Positions 50,259-59,312 are shown, numbered from the stretch's first letter. The stretch is DNA of 64,000 nt from Clostridia bacterium (GCA_017449935.1 JAFSYP010000028.1:61073-125072), one strand, 5' to 3'. The notes: a model not told the origin generated them from the letters alone. Translations and numbers: made by a program.

Positions 50259-50602
50259 GCGGGTTCCTCGCTTTCTTCCACGACGGTGCGCACGATCGCC
50301 CAGATGTAGTACGGGTCCTTGCCGCAATATACCTTTTCCGCGCGGTCGATCCGGTAGCTTTCGTCTCCGATCCGAAGCTGCACGTTGTCGCCGAGCGCTG
50401 TCAGGTCATGCTCCGGCGGGCCGATATACAGGTAATGTCCCTGCGCATTGTGACCGATCTGGGTGTTCACACCGTAGAGATACATTTTGTTTTTGTACCG
50501 AAGCGGCTGCAAAAAGCAGCAAAAGGGCGTGCTCTGCCAGCCGTCCGGCTGCCGCAGCGTCGCCTTGCGGCCGAAGCGGTCCATGAATTGTTTGATCTGC
50601 AT
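50255..50602 (-). CDS. Phage head-closure/head-tail joining protein
   Basis: 115 residues from ATG 50602 (AAAGGAG seven bases upstream). The pattern HYLYIGPPEHDL ... VQLRIGDESYRIDRAEKVYCGKDPYYIWAIVR is typical of small proteins between connector and tail genes in clostridial prophages. In tailed phages such proteins seal the head after packaging. Third from last gene position fits a head-completion role. Confidence 0.65.
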   Translation of the reverse strand: MQIKQFMDRFGRKATLRQPDGWQSTPFCCFLQPLRYKNKMYLYGVNTQIGHNAQGHYLYIGPPEHDLTALGDNVQLRIGDESYRIDRAEKVYCGKDPYYIWAIVRTVVEESEEPA

Positions 50603-50614
50603 AAACACGCTCCT

Positions 50615-50974
50615 TTACACGCTGCGGAAGAGGAAGCGGTCGTCGCGCAGCAGAGGCAGCGCGGGCAGCAGCAGGCTTTCGCGCACCTGAAGCGCGCGGC
50701 TTTGTGCGGCTTTGTCCGAGCGGTGGACAACGACGTCGCCCGCCTTGAAGTAGCTCATATCCGCATCCTCGGCGTTTTTTCGCAGCATGGCATAGTAGTA
50801 GGCGACGCCTGCCGCCGCACGGATGATGCGCGGATCGTCGGCGTCGGCAGGATCTTTCAGCTGCGGCAGCAGCTCGTCCGCCGCGGCGCGGCAGAGACGG
50901 AGCATTTCGCCGCGCGTGTCATCCGTAATGTGCAGCAGCGTATGCAGACTTTCCAGTACGTTCCATTCGTTCAT
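50615..50974 (-). CDS. Phage head-tail connector protein
   Basis: 119 residues, mostly helical: LESLHTLLHITDD, then IRAAAGVAYYYAMLRKNA and YFKAGDVVVH. It follows the major capsid gene by 12 bases, the usual position of gp6-like connectors that extend the portal ring. Sequence is divergent from model phages, so the call leans on position and pattern. Confidence 0.65.
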   Translation of the reverse strand: MNEWNVLESLHTLLHITDDTRGEMLRLCRAAADELLPQLKDPADADDPRIIRAAAGVAYYYAMLRKNAEDADMSYFKAGDVVVHRSDKAAQSRALQVRESLLLPALPLLRDDRFLFRSV

Positions 50975-50986
50975 CCCGCGCCTCCG

Positions 50987-51997
50987 TCAGATGTGCAGCA
51001 GACGCGAAGCGTCGCGGAAGATCTTGGAGAAGCCGGCCGTCGAGGTGATGGCGGCGCGTTCGAGCTGGCGGTCAATGAGCTTGTCGTACTCGGTCGTCAC
51101 TTCGCCCGCCTTGACCATCTCCAGCGCGCACGTATTGTCGAGGCCGAGGATCTCGTCGTCCGCGACCGCGCCGGAGCGCAGCAGCTCCGCGCCGATGGGC
51201 GTGATCATCTTGCCCGTGCTCTGGAAATTGAAGCCGGCTTTCGCGTCCTTGAATTCGGAGAGCTTGAGCAGCTTCGCCAGTACCGCGGGGGAGGCGATCA
51301 GCGTGCGCAGACTGTACGGGGAAAACAGGTTCCAGAAATCCACCAGATCGCCGTAGGTCAGCGTGTGGTTCGTCGTGTCCGCCACGTTCGAGGACGACGC
51401 GGCGTTGTTGTTGCCGTCGCCGTTTTTCAGCACGGTCACCGCGTCCGTGAACTGCGTGCGCGCGATGTAGGCGCCGATCTGCTTGAGCGTGATGGTGAAC
51501 AGATCGAGCTTCTGGAAGCGGATGGCTTCATATGAAGCGGTCAGCATCCTGCCGCGCTTGTGCAGACGGACAAGGTTCTCCTGCGTGCGCACGCGCGTTT
51601 CGGGGATGAACGCGCCTTCCGCGACCGGCGAGAGCGCTTTTTCCTCCTCGGTGGGGACGGATTCGATGGAGCGGTAGTCCAGCGAGTCGATCAGCGTGGT
51701 GGCCGCGACGATAGACGACAGCAGATCCGCTTCCTCCATGCCCTGCCGCACGGCGCGGGAGACGTATTCGGGGAACAGTGCGGCGGAGTCGGTCGTGGCG
51801 AAGAACTTCTCGACCGGACTGCTGCCGGGGCCGCTGATGCGGATGTCGAAGCGTTTGAGCTGGCGCTGGTAGGCGTCAAGGCCTTCGAGCGCGGTGCCCT
51901 TGTACTGCTCTGACGGATCGAGCGCCTCCAGCGTTCCGGTGAAGGAACGTCCGGTGGTATACAGACCCTTTTCCAGTTTCAACGTATCAAATGCCAT
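50987..51997 (-). CDS. Major capsid protein (HK97 fold)
   Basis: 336 residues, the size of HK97-type capsid proteins. An N-terminal arm is followed by VSRAVRQGMEEADLLSSIV, a spine-helix-rich centre with RMLTASYEAIRFQ and ITLKQIGAYIARTQFTDAV, and the A-domain-like region LRTLIASPAVLAKLL and GKMITPIGAEL. It carries no scaffold domain of its own; that role belongs to the upstream protein. The frame is intact. Start ATG follows AAAGAGGAGG. Confidence 0.8.
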   Translation of the reverse strand: MAFDTLKLEKGLYTTGRSFTGTLEALDPSEQYKGTALEGLDAYQRQLKRFDIRISGPGSSPVEKFFATTDSAALFPEYVSRAVRQGMEEADLLSSIVAATTLIDSLDYRSIESVPTEEEKALSPVAEGAFIPETRVRTQENLVRLHKRGRMLTASYEAIRFQKLDLFTITLKQIGAYIARTQFTDAVTVLKNGDGNNNAASSSNVADTTNHTLTYGDLVDFWNLFSPYSLRTLIASPAVLAKLLKLSEFKDAKAGFNFQSTGKMITPIGAELLRSGAVADDEILGLDNTCALEMVKAGEVTTEYDKLIDRQLERAAITSTAGFSKIFRDASRLLHI

Positions 51998-52012
51998 AGT
52001 TGTTCCTCCTCT

Positions 52013-52354
52013 TTACAGAATACAGGTGAGCGTGCCGCGCACCGTGTCCACGGCGAGGACGCACACGCTCGTGCCGCTTTCGGCAGACTTGACGCCGCCG
52101 TCTCCGTCGCTGACCAGTACGGCCGGACCGACGGACGGTGCCGTGCCGGAATAGGGCAGCGTGACGGCGCCGCGCATCTGTACCGCGCAGAGCGCGCCGC
52201 TGCATGTCAGCACGACGCCGACGAACGCATCGCCGTTTTCCGCGGCGGATGCGGTGAAATTATCCGTCAGCTTGACGGTCGTGCCGCTGGGGATCGTATC
52301 GGCCGCCTGCATAGTCAGCGCGGCCTGCAGGAAACCGTTTGCGGAAAGATTCAT
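52013..52354 (-). CDS. Capsid decoration-like protein
   Basis: 113 residues, small and beta-rich, Gly/Thr/Ala-rich (TIPSGTTVKLTDNFTAS, GDAFVGVVLTCSG, VTLPYSGTAPSVGPAVLV), placed between protease/scaffold and major capsid genes. That position and composition match head-decoration or stabilising proteins, which bind the capsid exterior after expansion. No cysteine pattern or membrane helix is apparent. Confidence 0.6.
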   Translation of the reverse strand: MNLSANGFLQAALTMQAADTIPSGTTVKLTDNFTASAAENGDAFVGVVLTCSGALCAVQMRGAVTLPYSGTAPSVGPAVLVSDGDGGVKSAESGTSVCVLAVDTVRGTLTCIL

Positions 52355-52366
52355 GGAATGACCTCC

Positions 52367-53338
52367 TTAAATTATGAATGCGCTGTCCTCTTCGGACGGC
52401 GAATCGGGGAGACGGAGCTGCGGCTGCAGCGGGATACGGTGATTTGCGAGCGTCGTGAAGCCCTTGCGCAGCGCCTGAAGTTCGTCCGCCGTCAGCTTTT
52501 CGCAGACGCTTTTGAGCGCGTCGCCGTCAGCGTCCGGCATCGCGGCGAGCGCCAGACGCATCGTATCCTGTATGAGCTGTACGTGGTACGCCTTGCCCAG
52601 CGACGCCTCGGACTCCAGCTCGCAGAGCTGCGCCTGCAGCGCGGTGAGCTGCTGCGGCGAAAGCGTGAGAGAATCCGTGGACTTACGCACGGTTGAAAGA
52701 ATGTCCTGCATGGGTTCCTCCTTATTTCGGAATGATTTGACGACGCCAGCTGCGCGCTGCGCCGGGACCGCGACGAACGACCACTCGTATGCGTCCGTCG
52801 GCGCGGAGAGGATGTGGTGGCAGACCTTGCCGTCCACGACGTCGCCCTTGCGGTGCGCGCAGGGCGCGTGCAGCACGTCCGCGCCGCAGACCGAGCAGCG
52901 GCGTACAGCCGAGCTGCAGTGGACGCTGACCTCTTTTTTGATCCCGGCGTCGATCTCCGTGCGCAGAGACGCGTTCTCCGGCGTGAGCGGCATATACGCC
53001 GCGGCGAATACGTATGTGTACGGTTCGCCTGTTTCGGTGCGGCGCGTCGGGTCGGTGCGGCATTCAGTCTTATAGATGCGCGCGGTCTGGTCGCGGCTTT
53101 GCAGACTGTGATCGAACAGTCCGGTCGTGCCGACGAACATCCCCGCGATCGTTTCAAGCGCGTCGATCCCGAACCGTTCCAGGTCGCGGTCGATCTCGTT
53201 GTCGCACAGCACCATTGAAAAAGTATACAGCTCGTCGGCCGTCATCGGCCTGCGGGTGTACCTGTGGATGCATTTGAGATCCTCGTCGGTCAGCGTCTGC
53301 TGTGTGTTTTCCAGAGCAGACAAATAACTTTTGATCAT
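52367..53338 (-). CDS. Prohead protease/scaffold-like protein with zinc-binding motif
   Basis: 323 residues. The N-terminal half ends with TDAYEWSFVAVPAQRAAGVVKS, a block I associate with protease-scaffold proteins of clostridial prophages. A cysteine/histidine cluster (CSVCG, then CAHRKG and CHH, about residues 147-180) could hold zinc. The C-terminal 110 residues are helical and acidic, fitting a scaffold that is removed after assembly. Catalytic residues of a His-Ser protease cannot be assigned with certainty. Overlaps the portal gene by four bases. Confidence 0.6.
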   Translation of the reverse strand: MIKSYLSALENTQQTLTDEDLKCIHRYTRRPMTADELYTFSMVLCDNEIDRDLERFGIDALETIAGMFVGTTGLFDHSLQSRDQTARIYKTECRTDPTRRTETGEPYTYVFAAAYMPLTPENASLRTEIDAGIKKEVSVHCSSAVRRCSVCGADVLHAPCAHRKGDVVDGKVCHHILSAPTDAYEWSFVAVPAQRAAGVVKSFRNKEEPMQDILSTVRKSTDSLTLSPQQLTALQAQLCELESEASLGKAYHVQLIQDTMRLALAAMPDADGDALKSVCEKLTADELQALRKGFTTLANHRIPLQPQLRLPDSPSEEDSAFII

Positions 53339-54477
53339 GTGTCGGCCTCCTTTTCAAGGCTTTGCAGCAGCTTTTTCGCCTGCGCGTCATACAGGCGTGC
53401 GCGGCTGAGCTCCACCTCATCCTGCAGCGTGACGTCGTTCCAGACGATCTGCGGCTCCTCGGCGGATCCGGACAGACGCAGGAACGTGCGCAGGATCTTC
53501 TGCAGCACGGGCGTCAGCAGTGCGCGGTAGGCCTCCAGCTCGCTCGTGAGCAGATCGGCCTGCTGCGCGGACATGCGCTCCGTGGACGACCAGGACAGGC
53601 CGAGCAGGAAGGGTGGCAGGCCGGTTTTGGCGAGGATCTGTTCGAGCATTTGACGCACGGGGACCTCGCAGTCGGGGATCGGGCAGTCCGCGCCGATCGC
53701 GCGGATAGACACGTCGCCCACCGTCACGAAATCCTTCGCGTGCGCGCCGCTCTGCATCGCTTCGCTCCATTCCTTTGCGACCTGCATGGCGCGTTCCTTC
53801 GCCCAGGCGCGGTCGATCGCGTCGTTCTGCGGTTTGTACGTCACGGCGAAGCGCACGTTGCCCAGACGATCCCAGTTCTCGCCTGTCGCGGTGAAGATCT
53901 TTAAAAGGATCGAGGTCACGAACGGCAGCCCGTGCAGCAGCGACGTGCCGTACAGCGCGCCGGGCGCGGGACGCAGCGCGGACAGAAGCAGCAGATCCGG
54001 ATAGGGGACAGGCGTCTTGTGCGGATCGCCGGCGAGGACCTCGGCGGAGAAGCCGTCGGCTGCGCGTCGCAGTTCGATGCACCGCAGCGGCGCGTTGTAC
54101 AGTCCCATGACCTGTCCGTTCTGCACGACGATCTCGCCGATCGCCGTACCGTAGGTCAGCAGCTGATCGAGGTAGGCGCTCAGAAACGCCGGTACGCCGC
54201 AGCCGCAGCCGCCCAGCGGAACGTGCTGGATAAAGTCCTGCAAAGCGCGATCGGCGTCGCCGTCCTTGCAGTGCGCCTCGAAACCGAGCGTCAGACGCAC
54301 CAGCTTGCCGACGGCCGCGTCGATGATCGGCACGGCTGTGCGCAGCGTGTCGTACAGCGCGAAGCTCGCCGCCGACGCGTACCATTGCGGCAGCGTGAAC
54401 GGATCGCCCGCGAAGGGATGGCGCGGCGCCGTCTGGACTGCTGCCGCAGGCGCGGCTCTTTTCTTTTTAAAGGGCAT
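53335..54477 (-). CDS. Phage portal protein
   Basis: 380 residues from ATG 54477 (AAGGAGGT just upstream); an ATG at 54492 overlapping the terL stop would add five residues. Portal features: TVPIIDAAVGKLVRLTLGF-like stretch, FLSAYLDQLLTYGTAIGEIVV, DLLLLSALRPAPGALYGTSLL, LGLSWSSTERMSAQQADLL. Portals form the dodecameric entry for DNA and dock TerL. Shorter than the typical 420-500 residues, mainly at the C-terminus, but open throughout. Confidence 0.75.
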   Translation of the reverse strand: MPFKKKRAAPAAAVQTAPRHPFAGDPFTLPQWYASAASFALYDTLRTAVPIIDAAVGKLVRLTLGFEAHCKDGDADRALQDFIQHVPLGGCGCGVPAFLSAYLDQLLTYGTAIGEIVVQNGQVMGLYNAPLRCIELRRAADGFSAEVLAGDPHKTPVPYPDLLLLSALRPAPGALYGTSLLHGLPFVTSILLKIFTATGENWDRLGNVRFAVTYKPQNDAIDRAWAKERAMQVAKEWSEAMQSGAHAKDFVTVGDVSIRAIGADCPIPDCEVPVRQMLEQILAKTGLPPFLLGLSWSSTERMSAQQADLLTSELEAYRALLTPVLQKILRTFLRLSGSAEEPQIVWNDVTLQDEVELSRARLYDAQAKKLLQSLEKEADT

Positions 54478-54488
54478 AAAAACCTCCT

Positions 54489-55748
54489 TCATCGCTCTAC
54501 CGCCACGGAAAAGAAACCGCCGTCCGCTTTTTGCATGACAGTGGTCACGAAGTAACGCAGATCGTCCATGGCGTGGTCATTTTGTTTTTTCGGCACGTCA
54601 CGCACGCTGTTTTCGTCCCAGCGGTAGAGTGAGAATTCCCGCAGGGTATCCGTACAGGACGGATCGATGCGGATCTTTCCGTCCTTAAGCGCACAGGACA
54701 CCTTGCGGATCCCGTCCAAAACGTCGTTGTCGGCCGGCAGCACACGGAACGCGCCGTGTCGGCGGATGCATTCCATGAAGCTGGCGGCGGACGGGTCGAC
54801 AACGACCGCTTCGATCGGCAGATCTCCCGCGAGAGCCGTCAGTCCTTCGTAGTGCTCCTCATCGGTACGCTGTACGCCGGTCCTGCGCGAGTCGTGGTAA
54901 TACTCGCGCATACGCGTCCAGACGCCGTCGGTCCCCAGTCCCCACAGTCCGAAGGAGGACGGGTTGACCGTACCGTAGTCGCAGGAGATAAAGCAGCGGC
55001 AGGGCGTTCCCTGCAGGGAGGCGACGTGCAGATCCTTGCGGAACATCGGATAGACCAGCCCCGATACGTTTACCCATCTGCCGCGGATGAACCGTTCGTA
55101 GAACGCGCCGGAGTACAGGTTTTCGTACCTTCGGCGCACATCCGCAGACAGTGACGGGTTGTCCTGCATCGTAAAGTGCAGATACAGGCAGTTTTTTTGT
55201 TCGGCCTTCTGCACCCATTCACGGTAGAACCAGTGGTACGGGTTTTCCGGGTTGCAGTTGAACCAGAGCTTCGCACCCTGCACGGAGCAGCGCGCCATCG
55301 CCTGTTCCACGAAGGAGCGCGGCATCAGCGCCACTTCGTCCATCAGGACGCCGCCGAGCGTCATCCCCTGGATCAGTGCCGCGGAGCCTTCGTCCTTGCC
55401 GCCGAAAAGATAGAAGCGGTGGGTAACGGAGCCGCGACGGATCTCCACGAGATTGCGCGAGACTTTTTCGTCGCAGTCGAAGCCCAGCTCCCGCAGCAGC
55501 GGCAGCATCGGTGTGAGAATGTTGCGCCGCAGAGAAGCGATGGTCTTGCCGCACAGGGCGAACGATGCATCCGGAAAACGGTAGAACGCCCAGAGGACGA
55601 AGGACAGGGTCATGCAGACCGTTTTGCCGGATCGCACCGCGCCGTCGCACAGGATCGCGTCGCGTGTGCGGTGCGGACTGTTGTCGCACCACCACGTCAG
55701 CACAGTCAGCTGCTTTGGGGAGAATCGTCCGAAATCGGATAACGGAAT
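54489..55748 (-). CDS. terL: Terminase large subunit (PBSX type), probable ATT start
   Basis: 419 residues if started at ATT 55748. ATPase: Walker A GAVRSGKT (36-43) and Walker B LMDE with Glu138. Nuclease: Asp257 in SCDYG, Asp318 in VVDPSA and Asp395/396 in NDHAMDDL. The packaging motor therefore looks functional. The frame is open from a TGA directly upstream and contains the conserved SPKQLTVLTWW; the first ATG/GTG start (GTG 55703) would cut off SPKQL. GGAGG lies nine bases before the ATT, an initiation codon known from infC. The region overlaps terS by 43 bases. Confidence 0.82.
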   Translation of the reverse strand: MPLSDFGRFSPKQLTVLTWWCDNSPHRTRDAILCDGAVRSGKTVCMTLSFVLWAFYRFPDASFALCGKTIASLRRNILTPMLPLLRELGFDCDEKVSRNLVEIRRGSVTHRFYLFGGKDEGSAALIQGMTLGGVLMDEVALMPRSFVEQAMARCSVQGAKLWFNCNPENPYHWFYREWVQKAEQKNCLYLHFTMQDNPSLSADVRRRYENLYSGAFYERFIRGRWVNVSGLVYPMFRKDLHVASLQGTPCRCFISCDYGTVNPSSFGLWGLGTDGVWTRMREYYHDSRRTGVQRTDEEHYEGLTALAGDLPIEAVVVDPSAASFMECIRRHGAFRVLPADNDVLDGIRKVSCALKDGKIRIDPSCTDTLREFSLYRWDENSVRDVPKKQNDHAMDDLRYFVTTVMQKADGGFFSVAVER

Positions 55749-56227
55749 GCGTCGTCACCTCCCGTGTTCCCGACCGGCTGCGGGACGCTGTTCATGAGCG
55801 CGCGGTACAGCGGCAGAGCGGGGTCCGCGCGGTCTGCCCCGGAAAGCTGCTGCAGGCGCTCGAGCGCGCGCAGCCGGTCGAAGAACTTGATTTCCAGCGC
55901 GCCGTCCTTGGGCTTCTTGATCTCCGACACGTTAAACAGATCCAAGGCGTCCAGTTCGTCCGGCGGCACGCTGCCGAAGAGAAGCCGCAGAGCGTCGGCG
56001 CCGCTTCCGAACGCCAGTTTGCGGTAACCTGCCAGCAACTCGGCCGGCTCAGCCCGGCATACGCGGGTGTTTTCCGCGACGGCCTTCTGGATATCCTGCC
56101 GCTGCAGCAGCCGCACAGCCGTCTGCTGCGGGTCGGAGTATCCGGCTTTTGCAGCAGCAGCTTTGCCGTTTCTGTCCTGCGCATAGTACAGACAGAAGAG
56201 CATTTCCTTACGGTTCGGTTTTTTCAT
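55706..56227 (-). CDS. terS: Terminase small subunit
   Basis: 173 residues of the Terminase_2 type: N-terminal helix-turn-helix (KEMLFCLYYAQDRNGKAAAAKAGYSD, with RLLQRQDIQKAVAE) for pac/cos recognition, then an oligomerisation region (RLRALERLQQL). AAAGGAG is ten bases upstream of ATG. It starts 40 bases after a terminator with no clear promoter between, so its transcription source is unclear. Confidence 0.78.
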   Translation of the reverse strand: MKKPNRKEMLFCLYYAQDRNGKAAAAKAGYSDPQQTAVRLLQRQDIQKAVAENTRVCRAEPAELLAGYRKLAFGSGADALRLLFGSVPPDELDALDLFNVSEIKKPKDGALEIKFFDRLRALERLQQLSGADRADPALPLYRALMNSVPQPVGNTGGDDAFRYPISDDSPQSS

Positions 56228-56266
56228 CGGCGGTCAACTCCTTTCGTTCCCTTCACTTCCGGGCAT

Positions 56267-56305
56267 AAAAAGACCCCCGGTTGTCCTAAACAGAGCAACC
56301 GGGGG
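56267..56305 (-). terminator. Terminator upstream of the capsid cassette
   Basis: CCCCCGGTTG (56274-56283) pairs with CAACCGGGGG (56296-56305); on the minus strand it ends in TCTTTTT. It ends the DUF4474 gene transcript. Confidence 0.88.
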
Positions 56306-56324
56306 GGAAAATAAAAAAATTTTT

Positions 56325-57536
56325 TTACCAGGTCAGATAGGCCGTCAGACCGTCGACCGTATAGTGCACGTCATGGCGGTAGTTGCGGTCGACCGCTTTC
56401 AGGAAAGCGCCGAGCATCTCTTCGTCGCGCAGGACGATCGAAGCGCGCATCGTCAGCGAGGACGGAGCGTAGCGCACCTTGTCCATTTTGAATCCGTTGA
56501 TCCACCAATGTCTGGCGGCCGGAAGCGAAAACAGTTCCTCGTCGCCGTGAGAAACGGACATGGACATTTCCAGCATATCCTCGTCGCCGACGCAGTCGTA
56601 GTGCGTGCCGATCTTTTTCTTGTCGCGGTTATACACGCCGATCTCGCCGCCGTTAGTGACCAGATAGCTGCCCTTCCAGATCTGGATCATCCATTCGCGG
56701 TCGTCGTACTTGAATTTAAAACGTCGGGTGGTGTAGTTCCACATCCAGTTCGGCGAGAGGTAGCACGCTAAATCATACCCGAAACAGAAGCCGTAATCGC
56801 GCATCCATGCGTTGACGGGCGCGTACACGAGCAGTTCATAGATCGAGCAGTTAAAGCCTGTTTCCACAATGCCTTTGCCGTCGCGGTTGTACGCTTCGTT
56901 CGTCACGGTGTTGATGAAGATGCCGGGATGCACGTCCTCGCGTTCGCCGTCGCGGTACGTCAGATACAGCACGACTTCGATCACGTTTTCCTCGTCGGTC
57001 GTCACGGCGGTCACGTCGCAGGACTTCATCACGCTGTAATACGCGCCGAGGAAGTAGTAGATCATCGCTTCGGCTTCCTTGCCCTCGCCCCAGAGCTTGT
57101 CGCGCTTTTCATACATTTTTCGGCGCATCTGCTCGGTGTCGATCCGGAATACCTTCACCGCCAGCTCGGCGGGCAGGCTGGTGTCGGGCAGATTCGTCAG
57201 GATGCGCGTGATATCCAGATCGGAATTTGCGGCGATGTAGGCGCAGTAGTTGTCCAGCAACGGGTCCATCCGCACGTCGAAATTGCGGTCGGGCAGCAGA
57301 AGTTGTCCGGTCATGAGCCGGATTATGAAGCGCGCTGTGCGCAGAAAACGGTAAAAGCCGGGCCCGGCGCTTTTTTCGGACTGCGCCTGCACGAAGCTGC
57401 GGTACTGTTCGATGCTGACCATATCCGGCGCATCCTGCGGGAAAGACGGCGCCGCTGCGGCAGGCAGACAGACGCCGACGGTCAGGATCGCCGCGAGCAG
57501 AAGCGCGAGCAGGCGTTTGGGAAAGGATCGGTTCAT
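56325..57536 (-). CDS. Exported DUF4474-domain protein
   Basis: 403 residues with a signal peptide (1-28). The C-terminal half carries the DUF4474 block: VNAWMRDYGFCFGYDLACYL, FKFKYDDREWMIQIWKGSY and LVTNGGEIGVYNRDK. The family is widespread in Firmicutes, extracellular and uncharacterised. The N-terminal half (FYRFLRTARFIIRLMTGQ...) is helical. Nineteen bases after the acyl-CoA ligase stop, so in its operon. Ends at a strong terminator before the head cassette. Confidence 0.85.
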   Translation of the reverse strand: MNRSFPKRLLALLLAAILTVGVCLPAAAAPSFPQDAPDMVSIEQYRSFVQAQSEKSAGPGFYRFLRTARFIIRLMTGQLLLPDRNFDVRMDPLLDNYCAYIAANSDLDITRILTNLPDTSLPAELAVKVFRIDTEQMRRKMYEKRDKLWGEGKEAEAMIYYFLGAYYSVMKSCDVTAVTTDEENVIEVVLYLTYRDGEREDVHPGIFINTVTNEAYNRDGKGIVETGFNCSIYELLVYAPVNAWMRDYGFCFGYDLACYLSPNWMWNYTTRRFKFKYDDREWMIQIWKGSYLVTNGGEIGVYNRDKKKIGTHYDCVGDEDMLEMSMSVSHGDEELFSLPAARHWWINGFKMDKVRYAPSSLTMRASIVLRDEEMLGAFLKAVDRNYRHDVHYTVDGLTAYLTW

Positions 57537-57555
57537 GGCTTTCTTTTCCTTTAGT

Positions 57556-59268
57556 TTATTCGTCCTCCAGATTTTCCTTGCGGAAACGCTGGATCTTGGC
57601 GGTCGTTGTTTTGATGAATTCCGTTTTGCGGATGGAGAAACGCGTGATGCGTTTGTAATTCGGCACGACGCGATTGGTCTCCTCCACGGCCTCGCGGATG
57701 ACCTCGGTGACTTCTTCCTCCGAAACCTCGTCCTTGCCGAGCTTTTCCTTGATCTCGGCGTAGTTGGGATGGATCTTCGCCATGACGGCGAGCTTGCCCT
57801 TCTGATCCTCGGCGCCGTAGACCAGCGAATCGGATACGACGGTGCTGCGGCCGAGATGGTATTCCAGCTCCTCCGGGAAGATGTTCTTGCCGTTATCGGT
57901 GACGATCACGTTTTTGCTGCGCCCGCAGATGTAGAAGTGGTTTTTCTCATCAACGCGTCCGAGGTCGCCCGTATGGAAGAAGCCGTCGCTGTCGATCACT
58001 TCGCGCGTCGCTTCTTCATTTTCATAGTAGCCCTTCATCACCATCGGACCGCGCACGCAGATCTCGCCGACGCCCTGCGCGTTGGGATTGAAGATCTTCG
58101 CCTCCACGCCCGGCAGCGGTTCGCCGATGGATTCGGCCAGATGCAGACGGTCGTTATTGATGATGACGAGCGGGGAGCATTCCGTCAGACCGTAGCCGTA
58201 AATGATCTGGATGCCGAAGGCGTCGAAATCCTGCAATATCTGCGGATCGATCGGCGCGGCGCCGCAGATGATCAGACGCATCTTGCCGCCGAACGCCTCC
58301 TGGATCTCTTTGAAAAAGACCTTCTTGAGGTCGATGCCCACTTTTGAGCCGGCTCTGCACAGCGCTTTGCCGATCTTGAATTTTGTCTCTCCGTGCGGCT
58401 TTTCCTTGATCGCTTTGAGAAGCCGGCGATGCACCGTTTCGAGGATCAGCGGCACGCTGACAAAGACCGTTGGATTGAATTCCTTCATATTGCGCAGCGC
58501 ATACTTGAATCCGTCGCAGAAGGTGACCTTCGCGCCGCAGTACGGTGCGCAGAACAGCATGATCGTGCTCTCGTAGGTGTGGTGCAGCGGCAGGATGGAC
58601 AGACCGCAGTCCTCCGGATCGATCTTCACGACCTCCATCGTATGCAGCACGTCCTGACAGAGATTGCGCTGGCAAAGCATGACGCCCTTTGCAGTGCCGG
58701 TCGTGCCGGACGTGAACAGCAGCGTACACATTTCCTCCGGGTCGATCTGCGCGTTTTGATAGCTGTCCTTTCCGCCGGACAGCAGACGCCGTCCCTTGCG
58801 CACCAACTCGTCGAAGGACAGCACGCCGTCTTTGTCCTCTTTCTGTTTGAAACAAACGAGCGTGACGCCGCTGATGCGTTCCGGATCGAGCTTTTCCAAG
58901 GTGTTTCGGTCGCAAAAGATCAGCTTCGCGCCGGACTTCTTGAGGATGCCGTAAATGTCCTCTGCGGCCAGTTCCTTGTCGGTCGGCACGATCACGCCGC
59001 CGCCGCAGACGACCGCCAGGTAGGACAGGCACCATTCGTAGCAGTTGGCTGCCGCGATGGCGATGCGCGCCGAACCAAGCCCCATCTCAAACAGCGCCGT
59101 ACCGAGCGCGTCGATCTCGCTGCGGTAGTCGCGGTATGTGATGAAGTAGTGTTCGCCGTTTTCGCGCTTGACCTCAAAGGCGTATCTGTCGCCGAAAAGA
59201 TCCACGCTCATATCCATCAGTTCCCGCAGGTCGGAGAACGGACGGACTTTGTAAAAGGGCTTTGTCAT
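57556..59268 (-). CDS. Long-chain acyl-CoA ligase/AMP-dependent synthetase
   Basis: 570 residues from ATG 59268 (a TTG two codons earlier is possible; neither has a strong ribosome site). Adenylation motifs: LLFTSGTTGTAKGVML (A3), YGLTECSPL (A5), GFFHTGDLGRVDE (A7), GRSKNVIVTDNGKNIFPEE (A8) and the C-terminal lysine in KTTTAKIQRFRK. It activates fatty acids to acyl-AMP and acyl-CoA or acyl-ACP. The chain-length preference cannot be read. Cytoplasmic, with its own promoter. Confidence 0.92.
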   Translation of the reverse strand: MTKPFYKVRPFSDLRELMDMSVDLFGDRYAFEVKRENGEHYFITYRDYRSEIDALGTALFEMGLGSARIAIAAANCYEWCLSYLAVVCGGGVIVPTDKELAAEDIYGILKKSGAKLIFCDRNTLEKLDPERISGVTLVCFKQKEDKDGVLSFDELVRKGRRLLSGGKDSYQNAQIDPEEMCTLLFTSGTTGTAKGVMLCQRNLCQDVLHTMEVVKIDPEDCGLSILPLHHTYESTIMLFCAPYCGAKVTFCDGFKYALRNMKEFNPTVFVSVPLILETVHRRLLKAIKEKPHGETKFKIGKALCRAGSKVGIDLKKVFFKEIQEAFGGKMRLIICGAAPIDPQILQDFDAFGIQIIYGYGLTECSPLVIINNDRLHLAESIGEPLPGVEAKIFNPNAQGVGEICVRGPMVMKGYYENEEATREVIDSDGFFHTGDLGRVDEKNHFYICGRSKNVIVTDNGKNIFPEELEYHLGRSTVVSDSLVYGAEDQKGKLAVMAKIHPNYAEIKEKLGKDEVSEEEVTEVIREAVEETNRVVPNYKRITRFSIRKTEFIKTTTAKIQRFRKENLEDE

Positions 59269-59312
59269 TTTCAAGCGATATCAACTCACACTGTCAGAAT
59301 TCAGTAAGTCAC

